From an uncultured Selenomonas sp. (GTDB taxonomy: Bacteria > Bacillota > Negativicutes > Selenomonadales > Selenomonadaceae), in NCBI GenBank assembly GCA_937981305.1, contig CALJPB010000327.1:1-13421 (forward strand): 13,421 nt of DNA, in the 5' to 3' direction. The position numbers and the translations under genes are program-made. Under the pieces are notes generated by a model that had not been told where the DNA came from, searched no databases, and saw only the letters and a program-made list of their open reading frames with translations. The first letter of the stretch is position 1; each line of letters begins with the position of its first letter. Below, piece after piece: positions 7,789 to 13,421 of the stretch.

Positions 7789-7820
7789 TGTCCCCTTTGA
7801 CCTGTGATATAGTGTAGACT
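7779..7820 (+). promoter_or_regulatory. Candidate late promoter with paired TGTCC boxes
   Basis: TGTCC occurs at 7779-7783 and 7789-7793, exactly 10 bp apart and so on one face of the helix. An extended -10 element, TGATATAGT, lies at 7805-7813, which puts transcription start near 7820. With 17-bp spacing the -35 hexamer would be TTAATG, a poor match, so the promoter looks activator-dependent. The boxes fall at about -41 and -31. The first box lies inside the last codons of the regulator gene. The likely activator is that regulator; this is inference. Confidence 0.55.
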
Positions 7821-7826
7821 GAAATT

Positions 7827-7861
7827 AGGGACACTCTGCGCGCTGCAAAGTGTCCTTTTTT
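7827..7861 (+). terminator. Intrinsic terminator after the early/middle operon
   Basis: GGACACT (7829-7835) pairs with AGTGTCC (7849-7855) around a 13-nt loop. The stem is extended outward by a G-T and an A-T pair, and six T residues follow (7856-7861). It would end transcription of the replication operon. Because the candidate late promoter starts near 7820, the same hairpin also lies in the first 40 nt of the late transcript. Confidence 0.75.
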
Positions 7862-7869
7862 ATGCGCGG

Positions 7870-7959
7870 AATCGTAAGAAAATCGCACGAAAAATGCCAA
7901 GATCCCGCTCTATTGCTGAAAACAATCGTAAGAAATCGTAATATAAATTTCTGCGATTT
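7870..7959. repeat. AATCGTAA repeat cluster before the terminase genes
   Basis: AATCGTAAGAAA occurs at 7870-7881 and again at 7924-7935. A third AATCGTAA overlaps the second copy at 7934-7941. AATCGCA follows at 7881, with its inverse TGCGATT near 7953-7959. This non-coding stretch is AT-rich. The position just before the small terminase gene fits a terminase recognition (cos or pac) region or regulator sites; I cannot tell which. Confidence 0.4.
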
Positions 7960-7987
7960 TTTACACTTCGTATTTCTGAGATATAAA
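7960..7987 (+). promoter_or_regulatory. Sigma-70-like promoter before small terminase
   Basis: TTTACA (7960-7965) and TATAAA (7982-7987) are separated by 16 bp, putting the start near 7994, about 23 nt before the small terminase ATG. Both hexamers match the consensus at most positions. It lies downstream of the terminator and could drive the packaging genes independently of the TGTCC promoter. Confidence 0.45.
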
Positions 7988-8016
7988 TTTTTAAAGGCAG
8001 GTGGTGAGCGTGTAGC

Positions 8017-8448
8017 ATGGCGAACGAGCAGAATCTGATTCCGAATCATGAGCGAACTCCGAGTGAACTCCGAGAGATCACAACGAAAGGCGGCATCGAA
8101 AGCGGCAAGGCACGACGCCGCAAGAAAGCACTGCGCACGGCACTCAAGGAGGCAGTCGCGCTTTCGCTGAAAGAACTGCACCCGGATCTCAGGGCGGGCA
8201 TTATGGCTGCTGCAGGCATCGAGGATGAGGCTCTGACGATTAGCGATGCGATCCTCGGCAGCATTGTCCGGAGTGCCTGCGCCGGCGATCCGAAGATGAT
8301 GAAGATCCTACTGGACACGATCGGCGAAAGCGCGGATGTTCGCCTCCGGGAGCGCGAAGTCAAGCTGAAAGAGAAGTCGCTTGATAATGATCGAGCGGAC
8401 GGTGCTGCATCGATTACGTTTGTATTTGAGAGGGAGGAGACGGAATGA
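8017..8448 (+). CDS. Probable terminase small subunit (KGG-motif type)
   Basis: A 143-residue basic-to-acidic protein. The N-terminus has the ITTKGGIESGKARRRKKALR segment (KGG at residues 24-26), a pattern seen in many phage proteins encoded just before the large terminase. It is followed by a helical region with AILGSIVRSACAGDPKMMKILLDTIGE (about residues 88-114) and a charged C-terminal helix. By position it should bind the packaging start site and recruit the large subunit. The domain is not one of the well-characterised small-terminase folds, so the role is assigned from motif and context. An AGGTGGTGAG site (7999-8008) precedes the ATG. Its TGA overlaps the large-subunit ATG by 4 bp. Confidence 0.75.
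   Translation: MANEQNLIPNHERTPSELREITTKGGIESGKARRRKKALRTALKEAVALSLKELHPDLRAGIMAAAGIEDEALTISDAILGSIVRSACAGDPKMMKILLDTIGESADVRLREREVKLKEKSLDNDRADGAASITFVFEREETE
8054..8074. repeat. Tandem 10-bp repeat GAACTCCGAG inside the small terminase gene
   Basis: GAACTCCGAG occurs at 8054-8063 and 8065-8074, with an 11-bp period, at codons 13-19 of the gene. Some pac phages carry their packaging start inside the small terminase gene, so this could be a recognition element. It may equally reflect codons for the conserved TPSELRE peptide. Confidence 0.3.
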
Positions 8449-9707
8449 ACGAACGGAGGGTCAATGTCGCAGAACTAATTGCGCCGAGTTTCGACGGTCT
8501 TTTCTTTGATGTGCAGGGGCACCGCTACACGCACTATTGGCTTGCGGGCGGGCGCGGCTCTGCAAAGTCAAGTTTCGCGTCGCTCTGTGTGCCGCTCCTC
8601 CTTTTGCAGCATTCCGACTGCCATGCGGTCGTGCTGCGCAAGGTGGGGAACACGCTGCGCAACAGTGTCTACAATCAGGTGGAGTGGGCGATTGATGCGC
8701 TGGGCTTATCCGACGCATTCGCGGCGCGGGTGAGTCCCTTGTCGTTCGAGTACCGCCGCACGGGACAGAAAATACTTTTTCTCGGCGTAGATGATAAAAG
8801 TAAGATCAAGTCGCTCAAGCTGCCGTTCGGTTACACCGGAGTTGTGTGGATGGAGGAGCTTGACCAGTTCACAGGTATGGAGGAGATACGAAGCCTCCTG
8901 CAGTCACTTTTGCGCGGCGGCGAGCGATACTGGGTGTTTTACTCGTACAACCCACCGAAGAGCCGTAACAACTGGGTCAACGAGGAGGCACTGTTTGACC
9001 GTGCGGATCGCGTTGTGCACCGCTCCACGTATCTGGGCGTTCCGCCCGTGTGGCTCGGGGAGCAGTTTATTTCAGAGGCGGAGCGGCTACGCGAAAAGAA
9101 CGAAACCCTGTATCGGCATGAATACCTCGGTGAGGTCACGGGCACGGGCGGCGGTGTGTTCGACAATGTGGAGGATGTGGAGATGAGCGATGCGGATGTG
9201 GCGATGTTCGACCGCCTATATCACGGGTTGGATTTCGGTTTTGCCGTTGATCCACTCGCGTTCGTATCCATGCACTACGACGCTAAACACGAGGATCTCT
9301 ACATCTTCGATGAAATCTATGAGCAGCGACTCACAAATGCACAGGCGGCGCGGAGGGTTCTGCCACGTCTCCACGGGCAACACCTGACCGCAGACGCCGC
9401 AGAGCCGAAGAGCATCGCCGAAATGCGTGGTCTTGGGCTGAATGTGCAGGCAACGCGCAAGGGGCCCGACTCCGTTGCATACGGGATTCACTGGCTGCAG
9501 GGGCGCAGACGTATCTTCATCGACAAGCGCCGCGCACCGAACACCTACCGCGAGTTCATCGGTTATGAATACGAGCGCAACAAAGATGGGCAATTCATCA
9601 GCGCATATCCCGACAAGGATAACCATACGATTGACGCGGTACGCTATGCGACGGAGGCACTTGCGGCGGGTGAACGCATACGAGCGATGCGCGGCAATAT
9701 CTACTGA
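8445..9707 (+). CDS. Terminase large subunit (PBSX family)
   Basis: The 420-residue DNA-packaging motor and nuclease. The ATPase domain has Walker A GGRGSAKSS (residues 35-43), Walker B VVWMEELDQF near 130-140, and a coupling motif around FYSYNPP. The C-terminal RNase H-like nuclease shows HGLDFGFAVDPLAF (first Asp near residue 261), ADAAEPKSI near 315 and TIDAVRYA near 395, giving the usual acidic cluster. The length is typical of PBSX-type large terminases, and no catalytic residue is missing. It cuts concatemeric phage DNA and drives it through the portal encoded by the next gene. GGAGG precedes the ATG, which overlaps the small-subunit stop as ATGA, so the two subunits are translationally coupled. 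Confidence 0.95.
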   Translation: MNERRVNVAELIAPSFDGLFFDVQGHRYTHYWLAGGRGSAKSSFASLCVPLLLLQHSDCHAVVLRKVGNTLRNSVYNQVEWAIDALGLSDAFAARVSPLSFEYRRTGQKILFLGVDDKSKIKSLKLPFGYTGVVWMEELDQFTGMEEIRSLLQSLLRGGERYWVFYSYNPPKSRNNWVNEEALFDRADRVVHRSTYLGVPPVWLGEQFISEAERLREKNETLYRHEYLGEVTGTGGGVFDNVEDVEMSDADVAMFDRLYHGLDFGFAVDPLAFVSMHYDAKHEDLYIFDEIYEQRLTNAQAARRVLPRLHGQHLTADAAEPKSIAEMRGLGLNVQATRKGPDSVAYGIHWLQGRRRIFIDKRRAPNTYREFIGYEYERNKDGQFISAYPDKDNHTIDAVRYATEALAAGERIRAMRGNIY

Positions 9708-9719
9708 GGAGGGACGCAT

Positions 9720-11087
9720 TTGGACATCAACGAAATGGCAGAGACTTACACGCTGCTGCATGACGCCTACTATGGTGACGGGCAGTTCAAGCAGGGCGGA
9801 GCACTCGTGCGTCATACACGCGAGAGTCCGGAGAACTTTGCCAAGCGGAAAAAGCTCGCCTACTACCTCAACTACACGGGACCGATTGTCAACGCGTCGG
9901 TGGATCCCATCTTTCGCAACGAGATCAAGCGCGAGTACAACGATACGGCGAAGTTCAAGGTGTTTCTCGATGATGCCGACCGCGCGGGCACAGACCTGCA
10001 GAACTACATCCGCCGCCTTGCGGTTATGGCAAAGCTCTACGGCGCCATCTACATTGTCGTCAATAACGAGGCACAGATCGGCGCGACGGTGCAGGACAGT
10101 CTCAACAAGAGGGCACTGCCGTATCTCGTCCACGTTCTGCCGAGCGAGGTCACACACTGGCATTTCGATGAACGCGGGCGGATGGTCGAGTTTGGGTATA
10201 AGAGCAGCATGAAGGACGCAGAGGACAAAACCCGCACGCGCTATTATACGTGGTCGGAAACGGCGTGGACGGTCGCAGATGAGAATATGCAGATCATAAG
10301 GCAGGGAGAGAACCCGCTCGGGCGGCTGCCAGTTGTGCAGTATTTCGGACGCAGCACTGACCCGATGGAGGTGCTGCCGCCGCCGGAATTCCTGTCGGTC
10401 GCGCAGACGAATCTCCATGTCTACCAGCTGTGCAGCTGGCATACACAGATTTTGCAGAACCAGACGTTCAACATCCTCATCATGCCGCACACAGGCGCGT
10501 CCGAACTGACCATCGGTACGAACAACATGCTCGGCTATCCTCCGGAGAGTCAGCACCCACCCGCCTTTATCGCGCCCGAGGCTGCGCCCGCGCAGGTGCT
10601 CACGGAGCAGATCGACCGCCTTATTCGGGAGATGTACCGCATGAGCGGGATTGATTCTGTGATCGGCGTACAGTCGGCAAAGTCCGGCGTTGCGCGTCAG
10701 TGGGATTTTGAACGGACGAATCAGCGGCTTGTCGACTTTGCAATCCAGTGTGAGGAGGCGGAGAAAGCCATCATCGCGCTCTATGAGGCGTGGACGGGGG
10801 AGCAGATCAATTACATCTGCGAATATCCGCGCGACTTCAAGATCTCGGATGTGACGGAAGGGCTTGCACAGGCGCAGGCGGCGCTCGACCTCGGGCTTGA
10901 CAGCAAGACATATCAAGTGGAGGTCGCGCGCAAAGTCCTTGAGGCGTACTTGCCGAATATCGAGCCGGTGACATACGATGCCATCATCAGAGAACTTGAG
11001 GCGGCGGCCGCTGTCATAGAGCAGACACAGACCTACGGAGATGACGATGAAACGGACGGCGACACAGGCAGCGATAGAGGCGTTTGA
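9720..11087 (+). CDS. Phage portal protein
   Basis: A 455-residue portal, the dodecameric ring at one head vertex through which DNA passes. Position between the large terminase and the MuF-type head protein supports the call. So do features such as KLAYYLNYTGPIVNASVDPIFRNEI near the N-terminus, a central beta-rich region (VHVLPSEVTHWHFDERGRMVEFGY), PLGRLPVVQYFG, and a C-terminal helical crown region (SGIDSVIGVQSAKSGVARQWDFE) ending in an acidic tail. I cannot assign the exact portal subfamily. The start is TTG at 9720, supported by GGAGGG (9708-9713) at 6-nt spacing; the next in-frame ATG (9735) is too far from it. The gene overlaps the MuF gene by 41 bp. Confidence 0.9.
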   Translation: MDINEMAETYTLLHDAYYGDGQFKQGGALVRHTRESPENFAKRKKLAYYLNYTGPIVNASVDPIFRNEIKREYNDTAKFKVFLDDADRAGTDLQNYIRRLAVMAKLYGAIYIVVNNEAQIGATVQDSLNKRALPYLVHVLPSEVTHWHFDERGRMVEFGYKSSMKDAEDKTRTRYYTWSETAWTVADENMQIIRQGENPLGRLPVVQYFGRSTDPMEVLPPPEFLSVAQTNLHVYQLCSWHTQILQNQTFNILIMPHTGASELTIGTNNMLGYPPESQHPPAFIAPEAAPAQVLTEQIDRLIREMYRMSGIDSVIGVQSAKSGVARQWDFERTNQRLVDFAIQCEEAEKAIIALYEAWTGEQINYICEYPRDFKISDVTEGLAQAQAALDLGLDSKTYQVEVARKVLEAYLPNIEPVTYDAIIRELEAAAAVIEQTQTYGDDDETDGDTGSDRGV

Positions 11088-12510
11088 GCGGCGCATCCGT
11101 GAACTGATGGCAGAGGGCTACGGCGTCCGGTTCGCCGTCGATCAGGCGTACCGCGAGAATCCCGTGATGAAGGTCATGTATGACGAGATGCGCGCACAGA
11201 TACGCGCGGAGGCAGAACGTGGCTATGGTGCAACGCTGCCGCAGGGGCTCACAGACAGGCTCTTTACACACGCATGGACACCCGACGGGCTGACCCTCTC
11301 AGAGCGTACGACGCACGCTTCCATCCTTGTGCGGGAACTGGTCGCTCGGACGATCTCGGCGCAGATCAAGAAGAGCGCGTCCTATCGTCAGGCGAGCCTT
11401 GCGATCTTTGACGGGTACAAAATGGGCGGCGTTATTCCTGTGCAGGACGTACCCAAGTACCTCGCACAGACAATGGCGGTGGCACGTCATGCGGGCATAC
11501 CGCGCGATGAGATGATGAAGATGCTAAAGCCCGTCCGTCGGCAGATCGAGAGGGGAACGACGGCGGGAATGCGTGCGGCATATTCGCAGCTCGTAGACGC
11601 ACTTGAGGCACAGAACGAAAAGGCGCTGAATCGGGCAATCTTCACCGCGACGCAGGAGCGGACGCGCTACTTCGCCGACCGCATTGCGCGGATGGAGATG
11701 GCGCGGGCGTATCAGGACGGTTTTCTGCTCCGATGGGACAATAACGAAGATTGCGTTGCGTATCAGTGGAAGCTGTCGGGACGGCATCCGCGCTATGACA
11801 TCTGTGATCTGTATGCAAAGGCGAATCTCTACGGGATGGGTGCGGGTGTGTTCCCGAAGGACAAAGTGCCGCGTTTGCCCGCCCATCCGCATTGTATGTG
11901 TTTTCTAAAGCCCGTTATCCGCGGCATGATGGACAATGAAACGCCGATTGACCGCATCGAGGAGGGCGGCAGGGAGTACCTTGACAGCGTCGACCTGCAT
12001 CATCGGCAGATGCTCCTCGGGATTCACGGGGAGAAGGATGTGATGGACGGGAAAATCAGCTGGACACAAAAGGCGCGGGGGTACGGCGGTAAAAAAGTTG
12101 AGAGCAGACTATCGCCTGAGAGCGTGGAACGTGATATAATCAAGAAAAAGGGATTCGAAGAGCTTCAGGCGCACGTTGGGAAGCTCGACAACAAGACGGT
12201 GCGCGAGTGGTATGTGTATCACGATAAACAGATTCACGCACAAATCAGCAAAGACCTTCCAATGGAGCAACAAGCGCGGCAAGCGTTTGAGCTGCGTAAT
12301 CTGTACCGACGCCAAGCGCGTGACTTGATGGCAGATCAGGAGCTTAGGCGAGAACTTGACCGGGATGAACCCATGCAGACGTGGGAAGGGATTATTGCAC
12401 ATAAGATGAAGAAATACCCTGGCATTTCACGGGAAGAAGCGATTCGGCAGATTTATGAAAGTGCGGTGCGCAGTCGCCGCAGTGTCAATGAAAAGTTCGG
12501 ATTGGAGTGA
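11047..12510 (+). CDS. MuF-type minor head protein with C-terminal candidate toxin domain
   Basis: This 487-residue protein has two parts. Residues 1 to about 345 are a MuF-like minor head protein: a helical N-terminus, then RIARMEMARAYQDG, DCVAYQW (C236) and a C-terminal metal-site-like cluster PAHPHCMC (H280, H282, C283, C285). Such proteins sit inside the head near the portal and can be ejected with DNA. Residues about 350-487 are an extra, mostly helical domain outside the MuF core, with REWYVYHDKQI, ARQAFELRNLYRRQARDLMADQ and a final SVNEKFGLE. By hand count the extra domain is about 50% GC, against 53-67% in sampled lines of the MuF part. I do not recognise its catalytic class. MuF proteins with variable C-terminal toxins are a described class of temperate-phage polymorphic toxins. 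ATG 11047 is preferred over 11041 because CGGAG (11036-11040) is then 6 nt away. Confidence 0.82.
   Translation: MKRTATQAAIEAFERRIRELMAEGYGVRFAVDQAYRENPVMKVMYDEMRAQIRAEAERGYGATLPQGLTDRLFTHAWTPDGLTLSERTTHASILVRELVARTISAQIKKSASYRQASLAIFDGYKMGGVIPVQDVPKYLAQTMAVARHAGIPRDEMMKMLKPVRRQIERGTTAGMRAAYSQLVDALEAQNEKALNRAIFTATQERTRYFADRIARMEMARAYQDGFLLRWDNNEDCVAYQWKLSGRHPRYDICDLYAKANLYGMGAGVFPKDKVPRLPAHPHCMCFLKPVIRGMMDNETPIDRIEEGGREYLDSVDLHHRQMLLGIHGEKDVMDGKISWTQKARGYGGKKVESRLSPESVERDIIKKKGFEELQAHVGKLDNKTVREWYVYHDKQIHAQISKDLPMEQQARQAFELRNLYRRQARDLMADQELRRELDRDEPMQTWEGIIAHKMKKYPGISREEAIRQIYESAVRSRRSVNEKFGLE
12132..12140 (+). promoter_or_regulatory. Extended -10 promoter candidate at the MuF/toxin-domain junction
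   Basis: TGATATAAT gives a perfect TATAAT (12135-12140) with a TGn extension. It lies inside the coding sequence at about codons 362-364, close to where the extra domain begins. No good -35 is present at 16-18 bp spacing; extended -10 promoters can work without one. A transcript from here would cover the rest of the C-terminal domain and the whole downstream small ORF. Confidence 0.4.
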
Positions 12511-12515
12511 TGGTC

Positions 12516-12764
12516 ATGAGTAGAACGTATCAGTATTTTTATACAATCTGTGACCAGTTTGCGCCAGACTTATTCCCTAAGCAATGCACCGCACTTGAAA
12601 AGCATATTCCGAACCTGCAAAAAGACAGGCTTCTTAAAGATGTTGATTCCAGTACATGGCAGTTCTATTCTTCGCCATATGGGGAGTTGGTCGTTAGAAA
12701 CGACTATTCGATAAATGAACTGTACATCGAATCTGATTTCGACATAGAACCCTATTTTTCTTAG
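12516..12764 (+). CDS. Candidate immunity protein to the MuF C-terminal toxin
   Basis: An 82-residue protein of no family I recognise. It is acidic (13 Asp/Glu against 7 Lys/Arg), rich in Tyr and Phe, and ends in IESDFDIEPYFS. There is no signal peptide or membrane segment, so it is probably cytosolic. By hand count it is about 41% GC over bases 12541-12760, far below the roughly 67% sampled in the following gene, which suggests recent acquisition. GGAG at 12504-12507 lies 8 nt before ATG 12516. In-frame GTG 12507 and ATG 12510 are possible earlier starts overlapping the upstream stop. A small, acidic, AT-rich ORF coupled directly to the 3' end of a gene with a variable C-terminal domain is the standard layout of toxin and immunity pairs. 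Function is inferred from context only. Confidence 0.65.
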   Translation: MSRTYQYFYTICDQFAPDLFPKQCTALEKHIPNLQKDRLLKDVDSSTWQFYSSPYGELVVRNDYSINELYIESDFDIEPYFS

Positions 12765-12770
12765 TCCGAT

Positions 12771-12799
12771 AGCACTTGCACATATGCGGGTGCTTTTTT
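12771..12799 (+). terminator. Intrinsic terminator after the candidate immunity gene
   Basis: AGCACTTGCA (12771-12780) pairs with TGCGGGTGCT (12785-12794) as a 10-bp stem with two G-T wobbles and a four-base loop. A run of T residues to 12799 follows. It lies 7 bp after the small ORF, inside what is otherwise a late structural operon. Confidence 0.75.
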
Positions 12800-12802
12800 C
12801 AT

Positions 12803-12833
12803 GCCCTCCGTGCTATGACGGCAGGGCTTTTTT
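12803..12833 (+). terminator. Second tandem terminator-like hairpin
   Basis: GCCCT-CCGT (12803-12811) pairs with ACGG-AGGGC (12818-12827) with one bulged C. The loop is GCTATG, and six T residues follow (12828-12833). It starts three bases after the first terminator ends. It may be a backup terminator, or part of a structured leader of the scaffold gene. Confidence 0.65.
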
Positions 12834-12838
12834 GATGC

Positions 12839-12855
12839 GCGGGATGGAGACCCGC
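12839..12855 (+). promoter_or_regulatory. Hairpin in the scaffold gene leader
   Basis: GCGGG (12839-12843) and CCCGC (12851-12855) form a 5-bp stem with a 7-nt loop and no T tract, 15 nt before the GGGAGG ribosome site of the scaffold gene. With the two hairpins upstream it makes a compact three-hairpin leader of about 110 nt before the scaffold ATG. Confidence 0.4.
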
Positions 12856-12883
12856 AAGGCTATTTTGCACGGGAGGCAAGAAC

Positions 12884-13421
12884 ATGGAACTCAAAGACGT
12901 ATACGCGGCACTGGAGGCTGCAGAGAACGGCGCGGCGATGGTGGAGACCATCAAAAGCGAGCTGGCGGGCGTTCGGAAGGAGGCGGCAGACGCACGCATC
13001 GGGAGGAACAAGGCAGAGGAGGCGCTTGCCGGGCTGAAGAAGCAGCACGGGGAACTCGCAGAGAAGCACAAGGAGCTGGAGACGCAGCTCGGCGACGCGC
13101 AGAAGAGGGGCGCGGGTGCGCAGACGGAGATGCAGGCACTTCAAAAGCAGATCGCCGATTTTGCCAAGAAGTATGAGGCGGCGGAAGCTGCCCGCAAGAA
13201 TGCCGAAGAGAAGCGCGTACAGGCGGACATCATGGCACAGACGGTCGATGCTCTCACCAAGAGCAACGCCGTCGACCCGCAGGAGTTCGCAAAACTCATT
13301 GTGCCGAGTATCAAGGTTGCTGAGGATGGTACGTACAGCTACACCAAAGCGGACGGTGCGCAGGGTACGATCGCTGACGGCGCGACGGAGTGGCTTGCGG
13401 GTAAGGCATGGGCGGTCAAGG
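12884..13421 (+). CDS. Scaffold-like coiled-coil protein, 3' truncated
   Basis: The frame from ATG 12884 stays open to the window end, giving 179 residues of an incomplete protein. GGGAGG (12871-12876) lies 7 nt upstream of the ATG. Residues about 5-125 are almost entirely Ala, Glu, Lys, Gln and Leu with heptad spacing, a long coiled coil. A short non-coiled segment follows (DPQEFAKLIVPSIKVAEDGTYSY), then DGATEWLAGKAW. Such proteins, encoded between the minor head protein and the major capsid gene, usually guide capsid assembly and are removed before maturation. I do not see a clear match to a named scaffold family such as GP20, so the role comes from position and architecture. GC is high again here, in contrast to the preceding small ORF. 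Confidence 0.75.
   Translation, partial: MELKDVYAALEAAENGAAMVETIKSELAGVRKEAADARIGRNKAEEALAGLKKQHGELAEKHKELETQLGDAQKRGAGAQTEMQALQKQIADFAKKYEAAEAARKNAEEKRVQADIMAQTVDALTKSNAVDPQEFAKLIVPSIKVAEDGTYSYTKADGAQGTIADGATEWLAGKAWAVK

Noticed and set aside
7825..8181. A - strand open frame and a short + strand frame (7850-8038) covering the control region before the small terminase
   Set aside because: Neither has a plausible ribosome site, and both run through a terminator, promoter elements and repeats.
9442..10212. A 256-codon + strand frame rich in Ser, Thr and Arg
   Set aside because: It bridges the terminase and portal genes out of frame and has typical shadow-frame composition.
9216..11096. A 626-codon open frame on the - strand opposite the large terminase and portal genes
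   Set aside because: It spans two well-supported + strand genes and their junction, and has low-complexity Arg/Val/Leu composition without domain motifs.
12784..13176. A 130-codon + strand frame over the scaffold start
   Set aside because: Gly- and Arg-rich shadow of the scaffold gene. The frame from 12884 has the ribosome site and a coherent coiled coil, though it has no stop within the window.

Overview
The window is a contiguous piece of a tailed double-stranded DNA phage genome, most likely a prophage of a moderately GC-rich Firmicute. Strong AGGAGG-type ribosome binding sites, TTG starts and a DUF1492-type late regulator all fit. A Negativicute such as Selenomonas or a relative is my guess, from protein style only. 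All genes lie on the + strand. Many overlap by a few bases, as in tightly packed phage operons. No integrase, lysis gene, tRNA, rRNA, CRISPR array or insertion sequence is visible, and both ends cut genes.

Bases 1-7788 are the replication and nucleic-acid module. In order they hold: a 5'-truncated PcfJ-like protein; a VapE-type primase-helicase; a 294-bp non-coding segment with a dense array of GTAACTTT / AAAGTTAC repeats and an AT-rich tract, which looks like a replication origin; a VRR-NUC nuclease; an SNF2-type helicase; a 218-aa protein resembling a compact sliding clamp; a DUF5664 protein; a small SAM methyltransferase; and a DUF1492/sigma-region-4-like regulator.

Bases 7789-8016 are a control region. 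It has an extended -10 promoter preceded by two TGTCC boxes one helical turn apart, an intrinsic terminator directly at that promoter's start of transcription, a small repeat cluster, and a second sigma-70-like promoter ahead of the packaging genes. The regulator encoded just upstream probably acts here to switch on late genes.

Bases 8017-13421 are packaging and head morphogenesis: small terminase, large terminase, portal, MuF-type minor head protein, and a scaffold-like coiled-coil protein cut by the window end. The MuF protein carries an extra C-terminal domain of about 140 residues with lower GC. A short, acidic, AT-richer ORF follows with translational coupling, and then two tandem terminators. 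An extended -10 promoter with a perfect TATAAT sits at the junction of the MuF body and the extra domain. Together these look like a phage-borne polymorphic toxin and immunity cassette. It appears to have its own promoter and terminators inside the late operon, and it is the most interesting system here.
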